Assembly: GCA_018065225.1 (NCBI GenBank)
Contig: JAGHTS010000200.1
Coordinates: 1 to 5,199 of the forward strand
DNA from: Candidatus Phascolarctobacterium caballi
Lineage (GTDB): Bacteria; Bacillota; Negativicutes; Acidaminococcales; Acidaminococcaceae
Length of the DNA stretch: 5,199 bases
Reading direction: 5' to 3'
Below the pieces are notes generated by a model. That model was not told the origin of the DNA. It saw only the letters and a program-made list of their open reading frames with translations, and did not search any database. This document shows positions 1 through 5,199 of the stretch, piece by piece; the first letter of the stretch is position 1; every line of letters starts with the position of its first letter. A program made the translations under genes and the position numbers.

Positions 1-2369
1 ATACTACTGACTCGTTAACTAATTGCGGTGCAGAGGTGCAAAAAGGAAATGCCAATACGGAAAGGAAGTTGCAACGTTTATTTCGCAATCAGGAAGTTAC
101 TACAATGATTAAGCGTTGTAATGATTTTGGGGCTGGCGGGGTGTCTGTTGCCATTGGTGAACTTACGGACGGGCTGGAAATTAATCTTGATTTGGTACCT
201 AAAAAATACGAGGGCTTGGATGGCACAGAATTAGCTATATCAGAATCACAGGAACGTATGGCTGTGGTGATTGCTGCCGAAAACCGTGACAGGTTTATTT
301 CTTTTGCTGACAAAGAAAATTTGGAAGCAACAGTTGTTGCCGATGTTACAGATACCGGTCGGTTGGTGATGTATTGGCAAGGTGACAAAATTGTGGATTT
401 GTCACGTGCGTTTCTTGACACTAACGGTGTTCCGCAACATACAATAGTTGAAGTGATTGGCAGTAGTGGCAATTCTGTCTTTACTAAAATTCCCAATGAA
501 GTTGCTAATGAAAATAACTTATTGAATAAATGGTTGGCAAATTTAAGCAGATTAAATGTTTGCAGTCAAAAAGGTTTGGTGGAACGTTTTGACAGTACAA
601 TAGGCAGGGGAACTGTCCAAATGCCTTTTGGGGGTAAAATGCAGTTAACACCGTCTGAGGGTATGGTTGGGCGTATCCCTGTTTTGCACGGTAAAACTGA
701 TGCGGTATCAATTATGGCTTGCGGATATAGTCCTGATGTTGCTTGTTGGAGTCCGTTTCACGGAGGAATGTATGCGGTTACAGAATCTGTTGTGCGGGCT
801 GTGGCACTTGGTGCTGACCCTGATAAAATACGTTTGACGTTGCAGGAGTATTTCCCCAAATTACATGACAGCAGCAGTTGGGGGGATCCGTTTAGTGCTT
901 TATTGGGGGCATTTGCTGTAACAGATGCTTTGGAGTTACCGCCTATTGGTGGTAAAGATTCTATGAGCGGTACATTTATGGATAAAACAGTGCCGCCAAC
1001 ACTGGTGTCTTTTGCAGTTGGTGTTACTGAGGGCAGATATACTGTATCGGCAGATTTCAAGAAAGCGGGTAATCAAGTTGTATTTCTGAGTTGTCCGCGT
1101 AACGGGGAAGAAGTTTTGGATTTTGCAATTTTACGTAAAAATTTACGTGCAGTACATCAAGCTATAAAAAATGGAAAAATTGCTTCAGCAGGAGTTGTTA
1201 AAGATGGCGGATTGGCGGCATTGGTCTCTGTCATGGGTTTGGGCAATCAGTTGGGGTTTGAGTTTGCTGATAAGATGGATGAAAATATGTTGTTCACTTT
1301 GCAACCGGGCGGTATGGTGGTGGAGTTGGCAGACGGTGATGCCAAAGATGTGTTTGCTGACATTCAATATACTGTGCTTGGCAAAGTTATTGATAAGCCG
1401 GAGATACATCTTAACGGGCAGGTTATTCCTCAAAAAGATGCTTTGCAGGCATACGAGGGAACTTTACAGGGAATTTTTCCGAATAAATTGATGCCGGTTG
1501 CCGAAATAACAGATATTAAACAGCCATTGTATAAAAACAAATTGCCATTGACGGCATCTGTGACAATTGCCAAACCACGAGTGTTTATTCCTGTTTTTCC
1601 GGGTACAAACTGTGAGTATGATTCAGCAGCAGCATTTAAGGATGCAGGAGCAGTAACAGATACGCTTGTTATCCGTAACCTTACACCGTCTGCCATTGAA
1701 GAATCTGTACAGGCAATGGTGAAATATATTAACAATTCACAAATAGTGATGTTCCCGGGAGGATTCAGTGCGGGGGATGAGCCGGATGGTAGCGGTAAAT
1801 TTATTGCAACTATGTTGCGTAATCCGCGTATCAAAGAGGCAATTCTAAATCTGTTAAATGAACGTGACGGGTTGATGTTAGGTATTTGTAACGGTTTTCA
1901 AGCATTGATTAAGTTGGGGCTGGTTCCTTATGGTGAAATTAGGGATATGGAAGATAATTCGCCCACATTGACCTTTAATGAAATTGGCAGGCATATTTCA
2001 CAAATTGTGCGGACAAAAGTGGTTTCCAACAAATCACCATGGTTTGCAGCTTGTGAACCGGGCGAGGAACACGCTGTTGCAGTTTCTCATGGTGAGGGCA
2101 GGTTTTATGCTCCCGAAAACATTATTAAAGAACTTTTTGCCAACGGACAGGTTGCTACCCAATATGTCAATTTGCAGGGAGAACCAACTATGAATACTCC
2201 GTTTAATCCTAATGGAAGTTTGTATGCTATTGAGGGCATTACCAGTTTGGATGGCAGAATTTTAGGCAAAATGGGACATAGTGAGCGTTATACAGATGGC
2301 TTGTACCGCAATATTGAGGGAAATAAAGACCAAAAATTATTTGTGTCGGGTATAAATTATTTCAAATAA
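1..2369 (+). CDS. purL: Phosphoribosylformylglycinamidine synthase (FGAM synthase), single-chain PurL with fused glutaminase domain, 5' end missing
   Basis: The enzyme converts FGAR, ATP and glutamine to FGAM in cytosolic de novo purine synthesis. The frame (codons from base 3) is open through the left edge, so the N-terminal part lies outside; about 789 residues are seen of roughly 1,250 usual for this form. Numbering from base 3, the end of the first AIRS-like half shows DFGAGG (41-46) and an ELAISESQERM stretch (~76-86). The second AIRS half carries GYSPDVACWSPFHGGM and GGKDSMSG (K318). From ~524 a PurQ-type class I glutamine amidotransferase domain begins (PRVFIPVFPGTNCE). Its nucleophile is Cys629 in GICNGFQAL, and the His759/Glu761 pair lies in GHSER near the C-terminus, so the triad looks intact. 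No frameshift is seen. The GTG at 36 is internal and is not the start. dapB follows after 19 bases, suggesting co-transcription. Family assignment is very secure. Confidence 0.97.
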   Translation, partial: TTDSLTNCGAEVQKGNANTERKLQRLFRNQEVTTMIKRCNDFGAGGVSVAIGELTDGLEINLDLVPKKYEGLDGTELAISESQERMAVVIAAENRDRFISFADKENLEATVVADVTDTGRLVMYWQGDKIVDLSRAFLDTNGVPQHTIVEVIGSSGNSVFTKIPNEVANENNLLNKWLANLSRLNVCSQKGLVERFDSTIGRGTVQMPFGGKMQLTPSEGMVGRIPVLHGKTDAVSIMACGYSPDVACWSPFHGGMYAVTESVVRAVALGADPDKIRLTLQEYFPKLHDSSSWGDPFSALLGAFAVTDALELPPIGGKDSMSGTFMDKTVPPTLVSFAVGVTEGRYTVSADFKKAGNQVVFLSCPRNGEEVLDFAILRKNLRAVHQAIKNGKIASAGVVKDGGLAALVSVMGLGNQLGFEFADKMDENMLFTLQPGGMVVELADGDAKDVFADIQYTVLGKVIDKPEIHLNGQVIPQKDALQAYEGTLQGIFPNKLMPVAEITDIKQPLYKNKLPLTASVTIAKPRVFIPVFPGTNCEYDSAAAFKDAGAVTDTLVIRNLTPSAIEESVQAMVKYINNSQIVMFPGGFSAGDEPDGSGKFIATMLRNPRIKEAILNLLNERDGLMLGICNGFQALIKLGLVPYGEIRDMEDNSPTLTFNEIGRHISQIVRTKVVSNKSPWFAACEPGEEHAVAVSHGEGRFYAPENIIKELFANGQVATQYVNLQGEPTMNTPFNPNGSLYAIEGITSLDGRILGKMGHSERYTDGLYRNIEGNKDQKLFVSGINYFK

Positions 2370-2373
2370 CGGG

Positions 2374-2379
2374 AAAGGA
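2374..2379 (+). promoter_or_regulatory. Ribosome binding site of dapB
   Basis: AAAGGA, within GGGAAAGGAA, sits 9 bases before the ATG at 2389 and 4 bases after the purL stop. It supports this start and translation from a purL read-through transcript. Confidence 0.75.
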
Positions 2380-2388
2380 AAAGAATTT

Positions 2389-3147
2389 ATGAAAGTTTTG
2401 GTTAACGGCGCTTTAGGACGTATGGGTCAGGAAGTTGTCAAAAAAATCCAAAGTGAAGCAGGGTTTGAATTGGCGGCAGTTGTGGATATTCATAATGGTG
2501 TTGCGGGTGGATTGAATGTTGATACAGATGTTTTGCATGCTATCAAAACAACCAAACCCGATGTCGTGGTAGATTTTACCAAACCCGATGTGGTAATGGA
2601 CACTTTGCGTAAGATATTGCCAACAGGCGTTGCCTGTGTTGTTGGTACAACTGGGTTTAGTAATGAAAACTTGGAGGAAGTGGACAAGTTAGCCAATGCC
2701 AATAAAACAGCGGTTTTGATTGCCCCTAATTTTGCATTGGGTGCAGTAGTAATGATAAAATTGGCTTGCGAAGCCGCAAAATATTTCCCCAATGTGGAAA
2801 TTATTGAAAAACATCATGACAAAAAACTTGATGCTCCCAGCGGTACTGCTATTTTGACAGCACAAAAAATTGCGGAAGTCCGCAAAAAAATGCATCAGGG
2901 GCATCCTGACGAAAAAGAAACAATGGCAGGTTGTCGGGGTGCGGATTTTGAGGGAATGAAAATTCACAGTTTGCGTTTGCCCGGCTATGTGGCATCGCAG
3001 GAAGTAGTTTTTGGCGGACAGGGTGAAACTTTGAGGATAGCAACTGAGCCGATTAACAGGGAATGTTATATGCCCGGAGTGATTTTGGCTTGTCAAAAAA
3101 TCAAAAATTATCAGGGACTGGTTTACGGGTTGGAAAAAATATTATAG
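2389..3147 (+). CDS. dapB: 4-hydroxy-tetrahydrodipicolinate reductase
   Basis: This cytosolic enzyme reduces the DapA product to tetrahydrodipicolinate with NAD(P)H, in the diaminopimelate/lysine pathway that feeds peptidoglycan. At 252 residues it is within the usual size for the family. The N-terminal Rossmann fold shows NGALGRMGQEV (residues 6-16) and an acidic residue after the second strand (AVVD, ~33), of the kind that contacts the cofactor ribose. VDFTKP (61-66) and VGTTGF (85-90) are conserved cofactor-domain motifs. The C-terminal substrate domain has EKHHDKKLDAPSGTA, whose His142 and Lys146 correspond to the catalytic pair His159/Lys163 of the E. coli enzyme. The ATG has a good upstream ribosome binding site. 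The gene lies between purL (19 bases upstream) and asd (10 bases downstream) and is probably co-transcribed with asd. A 14-bp direct repeat (2551-2564 and 2578-2591) gives TKPDVV twice around the conserved DFT motif. Confidence 0.97.
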   Translation: MKVLVNGALGRMGQEVVKKIQSEAGFELAAVVDIHNGVAGGLNVDTDVLHAIKTTKPDVVVDFTKPDVVMDTLRKILPTGVACVVGTTGFSNENLEEVDKLANANKTAVLIAPNFALGAVVMIKLACEAAKYFPNVEIIEKHHDKKLDAPSGTAILTAQKIAEVRKKMHQGHPDEKETMAGCRGADFEGMKIHSLRLPGYVASQEVVFGGQGETLRIATEPINRECYMPGVILACQKIKNYQGLVYGLEKIL

Positions 3148-3151
3148 GAGG
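3146..3151 (+). promoter_or_regulatory. Ribosome binding site of asd, overlapping the dapB stop
   Basis: AGGAGG is a full-consensus Shine-Dalgarno core. It begins inside the dapB TAG stop (3145-3147) and ends 6 bases before the asd ATG at 3158. The overlap implies that ribosomes terminating on dapB can directly feed asd, a hallmark of translational coupling. Coupling is inferred; the motif itself is seen. Confidence 0.9.
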
Positions 3152-3157
3152 TGAATT

Positions 3158-4189
3158 ATGAAAAAGTATAATGTGGCGATTTTGGGCGCAACCGGGGCGG
3201 TAGGCACAGAATTTTTAAAACTGATTGAGGAACGGAATTTTCCGTTTGATGAATTGCGGTTGTTGGCATCCAAGCGTAGCGCCGGAACAAAATTAAAAGT
3301 TTGCGGCAAAGAATATGTGGTGCAGGAAGCAACAAAAGATTCTTTTGCCGGAATTGATATTGCCCTGTTTGCAGGTGGCAGTATTTCCAAAGAATTTGCC
3401 CCCTATGCGGTTAAGGCAGGTGCTGTGGTTATAGACAACAGCAGTACATTCCGAATGGACAAAGATGTGCCTTTGGTGGTGCCGGAGGTCAATCCGCAGG
3501 CGATTTTGCAACATAAAGGTATAATTGCCAACCCCAACTGTTCTACAATTATTATGTGTATGGCATTAAAACCCCTTTATGATTTGGCAAAAATCAAAAG
3601 AATTGTTGTAAGCACCTATCAGGCGGTATCAGGTGCAGGCAAAGAGGGCATAGAAGAATTGGAAAAGCAGGTCAAACAGTATTGCAACGGACAGGAAATG
3701 ACAGCCGATTTGTTGCCAACAGGCAGTATGCCAAAACATTATCCCATTGCTTTTAATCTTATTCCGCAGATTGATATCTTTTTGGAAGATTTATATACCA
3801 AAGAAGAAATCAAAATGGTTAACGAAACGCAAAAAATTTTTGCTGACCCAAATCTTAAAGTTACAGCAACCTGTGTACGGGTGCCTGTGTACCGCAGTCA
3901 CAGCGAAAGCGTCAATATAGAATTTGAACACGATTTGGATTTGCAGGCAATGCGGGATGCCATTAATAATTTTCCCGGGGTGCAAATGCTTGATAACCCC
4001 ATACAGCAGGAATATCCCATGCCGCTTTATACCAGCGACCAAAATGATTGTTTTGTAGGTCGTTTGCGTAGGGATGAAACACAGGCAAATACATTTAATT
4101 TGTGGGTGGTAGGCGACCAAATCCGTAAAGGGGCGGCACTTAATACTTTACAGATTGCCGAAACCATGATTAAAAACGGTTGGATATAA
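3158..4189 (+). CDS. asd: Aspartate-semialdehyde dehydrogenase
   Basis: Asd reduces aspartyl phosphate with NADPH to aspartate semialdehyde, the branch point for lysine/diaminopimelate, threonine and methionine. At 343 residues it matches the usual size. The N-terminal NADP-binding motif is GATGAVG (10-16). NSSTFRMD (94-101) carries Arg99, the conserved phosphate-binding arginine. The nucleophile is Cys128 in NPNCSTI, followed by STYQAVSGAGKEG (152-164) with the conserved Gln155. The substrate-domain helix EEIKMVNETQKI is present, and the acid/base His248 lies in RVPVYRSHSESV. All key residues are intact. The ATG is fixed by a consensus ribosome binding site overlapping the end of dapB, which makes dapB-asd a tight pair. 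In several Bacillota dapB and asd lie in one cluster with dapA and an aspartokinase gene; neither of those is adjacent here. The next gene, after 59 bases, is fic. Confidence 0.97.
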   Translation: MKKYNVAILGATGAVGTEFLKLIEERNFPFDELRLLASKRSAGTKLKVCGKEYVVQEATKDSFAGIDIALFAGGSISKEFAPYAVKAGAVVIDNSSTFRMDKDVPLVVPEVNPQAILQHKGIIANPNCSTIIMCMALKPLYDLAKIKRIVVSTYQAVSGAGKEGIEELEKQVKQYCNGQEMTADLLPTGSMPKHYPIAFNLIPQIDIFLEDLYTKEEIKMVNETQKIFADPNLKVTATCVRVPVYRSHSESVNIEFEHDLDLQAMRDAINNFPGVQMLDNPIQQEYPMPLYTSDQNDCFVGRLRRDETQANTFNLWVVGDQIRKGAALNTLQIAETMIKNGWI

Positions 4190-4235
4190 GAAGAGGGATT
4201 TCAAAACATACCTTAATAAACAAATTTTTATTTAC

Positions 4236-4242
4236 AGAAAGG
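4236..4242 (+). promoter_or_regulatory. Ribosome binding site that fixes the fic start
   Basis: AGAAAGG lies 6 bases before the ATG at 4249. It favours that ATG over an in-frame TTG at 4180, which overlaps the end of asd and would add 23 residues unlike anything in Fic proteins. Confidence 0.75.
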
Positions 4243-4248
4243 TATAAA

Positions 4249-4806
4249 ATGGATTTAAATACCAATAAAATTAACGGGCAAAGTTTGGAAAACGCCAAAC
4301 AGTTGTATAGTACTGGTGATATTGACAAAATTTCTGTGGGAACAGTGCAGGGTTTGCAGGAAATACATAAATATCTGTTTAACGGACTGTATGATTTTGC
4401 AGGAAAAATCAGAACTAAAAATATTTCTAAAGGCAATTTCCGTTTTGCAAATACTTTATATTTGGGGGCGGCGTTAAGTAGCATTGAAAAAATGCCGGAA
4501 CAAACTTTTGAGCAAATTGTTGCCAAATATGTGGAAATGAATGTGGCACACCCTTTTATGGAAGGAAATGGCAGAAGTACCAGAATTTGGCTGGATTTGA
4601 TATTAAAAAAACGGTTGGGAAGGGTGGTTGACTGGAGTAAAATTTCCAAAGAGGAATATTTGCAGGCAATGGAGCGTAGTCCAATTAATGATTTGGAAAT
4701 CAGGACTTTGTTGCAGAACAATTTGACGGATAAGGTTTATGACAGGAAAATAATTTTTAAAGGTATTGAACAATCTTATTATTATGAGGGGTATGAAAAG
4801 GAATAG
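4249..4806 (+). CDS. fic: Class III Fic-domain protein adenylyltransferase with built-in C-terminal inhibitory helix
   Basis: Fic enzymes transfer AMP from ATP to hydroxyl side chains of target proteins. This 185-residue protein is essentially a lone Fic domain. The catalytic motif HPFMEGNGRSTR spans residues 101-112: His101 is the base, Glu105 the metal ligand, and Arg109/Arg112 contact the ATP phosphates. The upstream segment DFAGKIRTKNISKGNFRFA (~48-66) fits the target-docking flap region. The C-terminal tail SYYYEG (176-181) matches the class III inhibitory motif (S/T)xxxE(G/N), with Glu180 as the inhibitory residue that would clamp Arg112. From memory, the length, motif order and tail closely match Neisseria meningitidis NmFic (His107, Arg118, Glu186, a constant offset of 6). 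NmFic is held inactive as a tetramer and activated by self-AMPylation of a tail tyrosine, and it is reported to modify DNA gyrase; equivalent behaviour here is inference. Start chosen from the AGAAAGG site. It lies downstream of asd on the same strand with no terminator between. No antitoxin gene is adjacent, as expected for this class. Confidence 0.95.
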   Translation: MDLNTNKINGQSLENAKQLYSTGDIDKISVGTVQGLQEIHKYLFNGLYDFAGKIRTKNISKGNFRFANTLYLGAALSSIEKMPEQTFEQIVAKYVEMNVAHPFMEGNGRSTRIWLDLILKKRLGRVVDWSKISKEEYLQAMERSPINDLEIRTLLQNNLTDKVYDRKIIFKGIEQSYYYEGYEKE

Positions 4807-4870
4807 CTATTTTTGGCAAAAGCGTGCGTAAGAGAACCATATAAGTGATAAAATAATGTACAAAAGCAGG

Positions 4871-4930
4871 CGGATATTACGTAATATCAGCGGATATTAC
4901 GTAATATCAGCGGATATTACGTAATATCCG
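4871..4930. repeat. Three tandem 20-bp palindromic units
   Basis: The unit CGGATATTACGTAATATCAG occurs at 4871-4890 and 4891-4910, exactly identical. The third copy (4911-4930) ends in CCG instead of CAG, making it a perfect 20-bp palindrome. Each unit contains the 16-bp perfect palindrome GATATTACGTAATATC, with centres exactly 20 bp apart. The whole 60-bp block is also nearly self-complementary, so it could form three small hairpins or one long one. The array begins 64 bases after the fic stop. Confidence 0.95.
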
Positions 4931-4935
4931 TTTTT
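4911..4935 (+). terminator. Probable rho-independent terminator of the operon
   Basis: The last palindromic unit can form an 8-bp stem (CGGATATT/AATATCCG) with an ACGT loop. It is followed directly by TTTTT (4931-4935) and a further T-rich stretch. It is the first terminator-like structure downstream of fic. The stem is AT-rich at the top and of modest strength alone, but the two upstream units could extend it into a longer hairpin. Confidence 0.65.
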
Positions 4936-5028
4936 AATTTAAAAGGAAATCACTAAAAGTTTTGAAACAAGTACAAATTTTGTAGACAGTTTTGTTTTAA
5001 AATCACCAAATTTCACAAAAATGCGTTC

Positions 5029-5069
5029 TAAAAATCACGTGATATTTAACAAATATCACGTGATTTTTA
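5029..5069. repeat. Perfect 19-bp inverted repeat with 3-base loop
   Basis: The left arm (5029-5047) reads TAAAAATCACGTGATATTT, and the right arm (5051-5069) is its exact reverse complement, with AAC (5048-5050) between. Each arm also contains the 10-bp palindrome ATCACGTGAT, with centres 21 bp apart. The arms start A-rich and end T-rich, as in bidirectional terminators, so it could stop transcription from either side. It could equally be a protein-binding site or part of a mobile repeat. Confidence 0.9.
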
Positions 5070-5072
5070 CTT

Positions 5073-5104
5073 TGCCTTTTTGAACTTTTCACTTTGAGAA
5101 GGCA
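5073..5104 (+). other. Possible RNA hairpin (12 bp including G-U pairs)
   Basis: TGCCTT (5073-5078) pairs with AAGGCA (5099-5104). The helix can continue through T-G, T-A, T-G, G-T, A-T and A-T pairs to an 8-base loop (5085-5092). The three wobble pairs make it more stable in + strand RNA than in the opposite strand. It may be chance in such a T-rich sequence. Confidence 0.25.
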
Positions 5105-5150
5105 TTTGATTTTGAATTTTGAAAGGCGGGAGTGTAAAAGAAAAATGAAA

Positions 5151-5199
5151 ACCCCTATTGTCGCCAAAGGCGACATTTCCCCCCAAATGGGGGAAACAA
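5151..5199. repeat. Two-hairpin C/G-rich intergenic module, possibly cut by the window edge
   Basis: Two perfect stems lie back to back. The first is TGTCGCC (5159-5165), loop AAA, GGCGACA (5169-5175). The second is TTTCCCCC (5176-5183), a 5-base loop, GGGGGAAA (5189-5196). They adjoin with no gap, follow an ACCCCTATT lead, and contrast sharply in composition with the AT-rich surroundings. This architecture resembles the dispersed palindromic intergenic repeats often seen in gut Bacillota genomes. Membership of such a family is inference because only one copy is in view. Confidence 0.6.

Larger units (their letters stand above)
4807..5199. other. Gene-free, palindrome-rich intergenic tract
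   Basis: These 393 bases after fic hold no convincing coding region on either strand. In order they contain a plain AT-rich stretch (4807-4870), three tandem palindromic units ending in a T-run (4871-4935), an AT-rich spacer (4936-5028) in which nothing clear is seen beyond scattered AAATCAC words (4947, 5000; a third at 5032 lies inside the next repeat), a 41-bp inverted repeat (5029-5069), a possible G-U-containing RNA hairpin (5073-5104), and a two-hairpin C/G-rich module running to the window edge (5151-5196). The next gene is not reached. Confidence 0.8.

Noticed and set aside
36..38. GTG as the start of purL
   Set aside because: The frame stays open upstream to base 3 and encodes TNCGAEVQKGN, which continues the PurL family sequence. 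The GTG is an internal valine codon.
1171..1491. 106-codon + strand frame inside purL
   Set aside because: It is an out-of-frame shadow of the conserved PurL sequence, Trp-rich and without domain character.
4180..4248. In-frame TTG start extending fic by 23 residues into asd
   Set aside because: It has no good ribosome binding site, overlaps asd, and adds residues without Fic similarity. The ATG at 4249 has AGAAAGG at proper spacing.
4170..4721. Long open frame on the minus strand opposite fic
   Set aside because: It is fully antisense to a confidently identified gene and its translation shows no recognisable domain. Similar minus-strand frames opposite purL, dapB and asd were dismissed for the same reason.
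4856..4924. 22-codon frame running through the 20-bp repeats
   Set aside because: There is no ribosome binding site, and the peptide is only the repeat read in successive frames.
4871..4930. CRISPR array
   Set aside because: The units are directly tandem with no unique spacers, and they are palindromic throughout.
5112..5140. Promoter with TTGAAT and TAAAAG at 17-bp spacing
   Set aside because: The -10 match is poor and such words are common in this AT-rich tract; no downstream gene is visible to support it.
5145..5199. Start of a coding region (MKTPIVAKGDISPQMGE) open to the window edge
   Set aside because: The frame is made almost wholly of the two hairpins, and the only upstream GGGAG is 12 bases away. 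A spurious frame across a repeat is more likely, though the right edge prevents certainty.

Overview
The window looks like a chromosomal segment of an AT-rich bacterium, most plausibly a Bacillota lineage (Clostridia or Negativicutes-like). Three things point that way: the single-chain PurL with a fused glutaminase domain, the Gram-positive-style dapB/asd enzymes, and the strong purine-rich Shine-Dalgarno sequences. This is a judgement from protein appearance; no database search was possible and the genus is not resolved.

Layout, all on the + strand: (1) 1-2369, the C-terminal about two-thirds of purL, cut by the left edge; (2) 2389-3147, dapB, 19 bases after purL; (3) 3158-4189, asd, 10 bases after dapB with its ribosome binding site overlapping the dapB stop; (4) 4249-4806, a small stand-alone Fic-domain AMP-transferase of the self-inhibited class III type, 59 bases after asd; (5) 4807-5199, a gene-free tract dense in palindromes. 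No terminator is visible between purL, dapB, asd and fic, so they may form one transcript. The first convincing terminator-like structure is the palindrome array at 4871-4935.

PurL catalyses the fourth step of IMP synthesis. Asd and DapB are two enzymes of the aspartate/diaminopimelate branch: Asd makes aspartate semialdehyde, and DapB reduces the product that DapA makes from it. The dapA gene that would link them is not in the window. Fic is not metabolic. It is a regulatory or toxin-like enzyme that AMPylates protein targets, and it carries its own C-terminal inhibitory helix, which explains the lack of a separate antitoxin gene.

The most unusual part is the 3' intergenic tract. It holds three tandem 20-bp palindromic units, the last with a T-run. 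About 100 bp further on is a 41-bp inverted repeat whose arms carry a variant of the same palindromic core with symmetric, compensating base changes. The window ends in a two-hairpin C/G-rich module that looks like one copy of a dispersed intergenic repeat.
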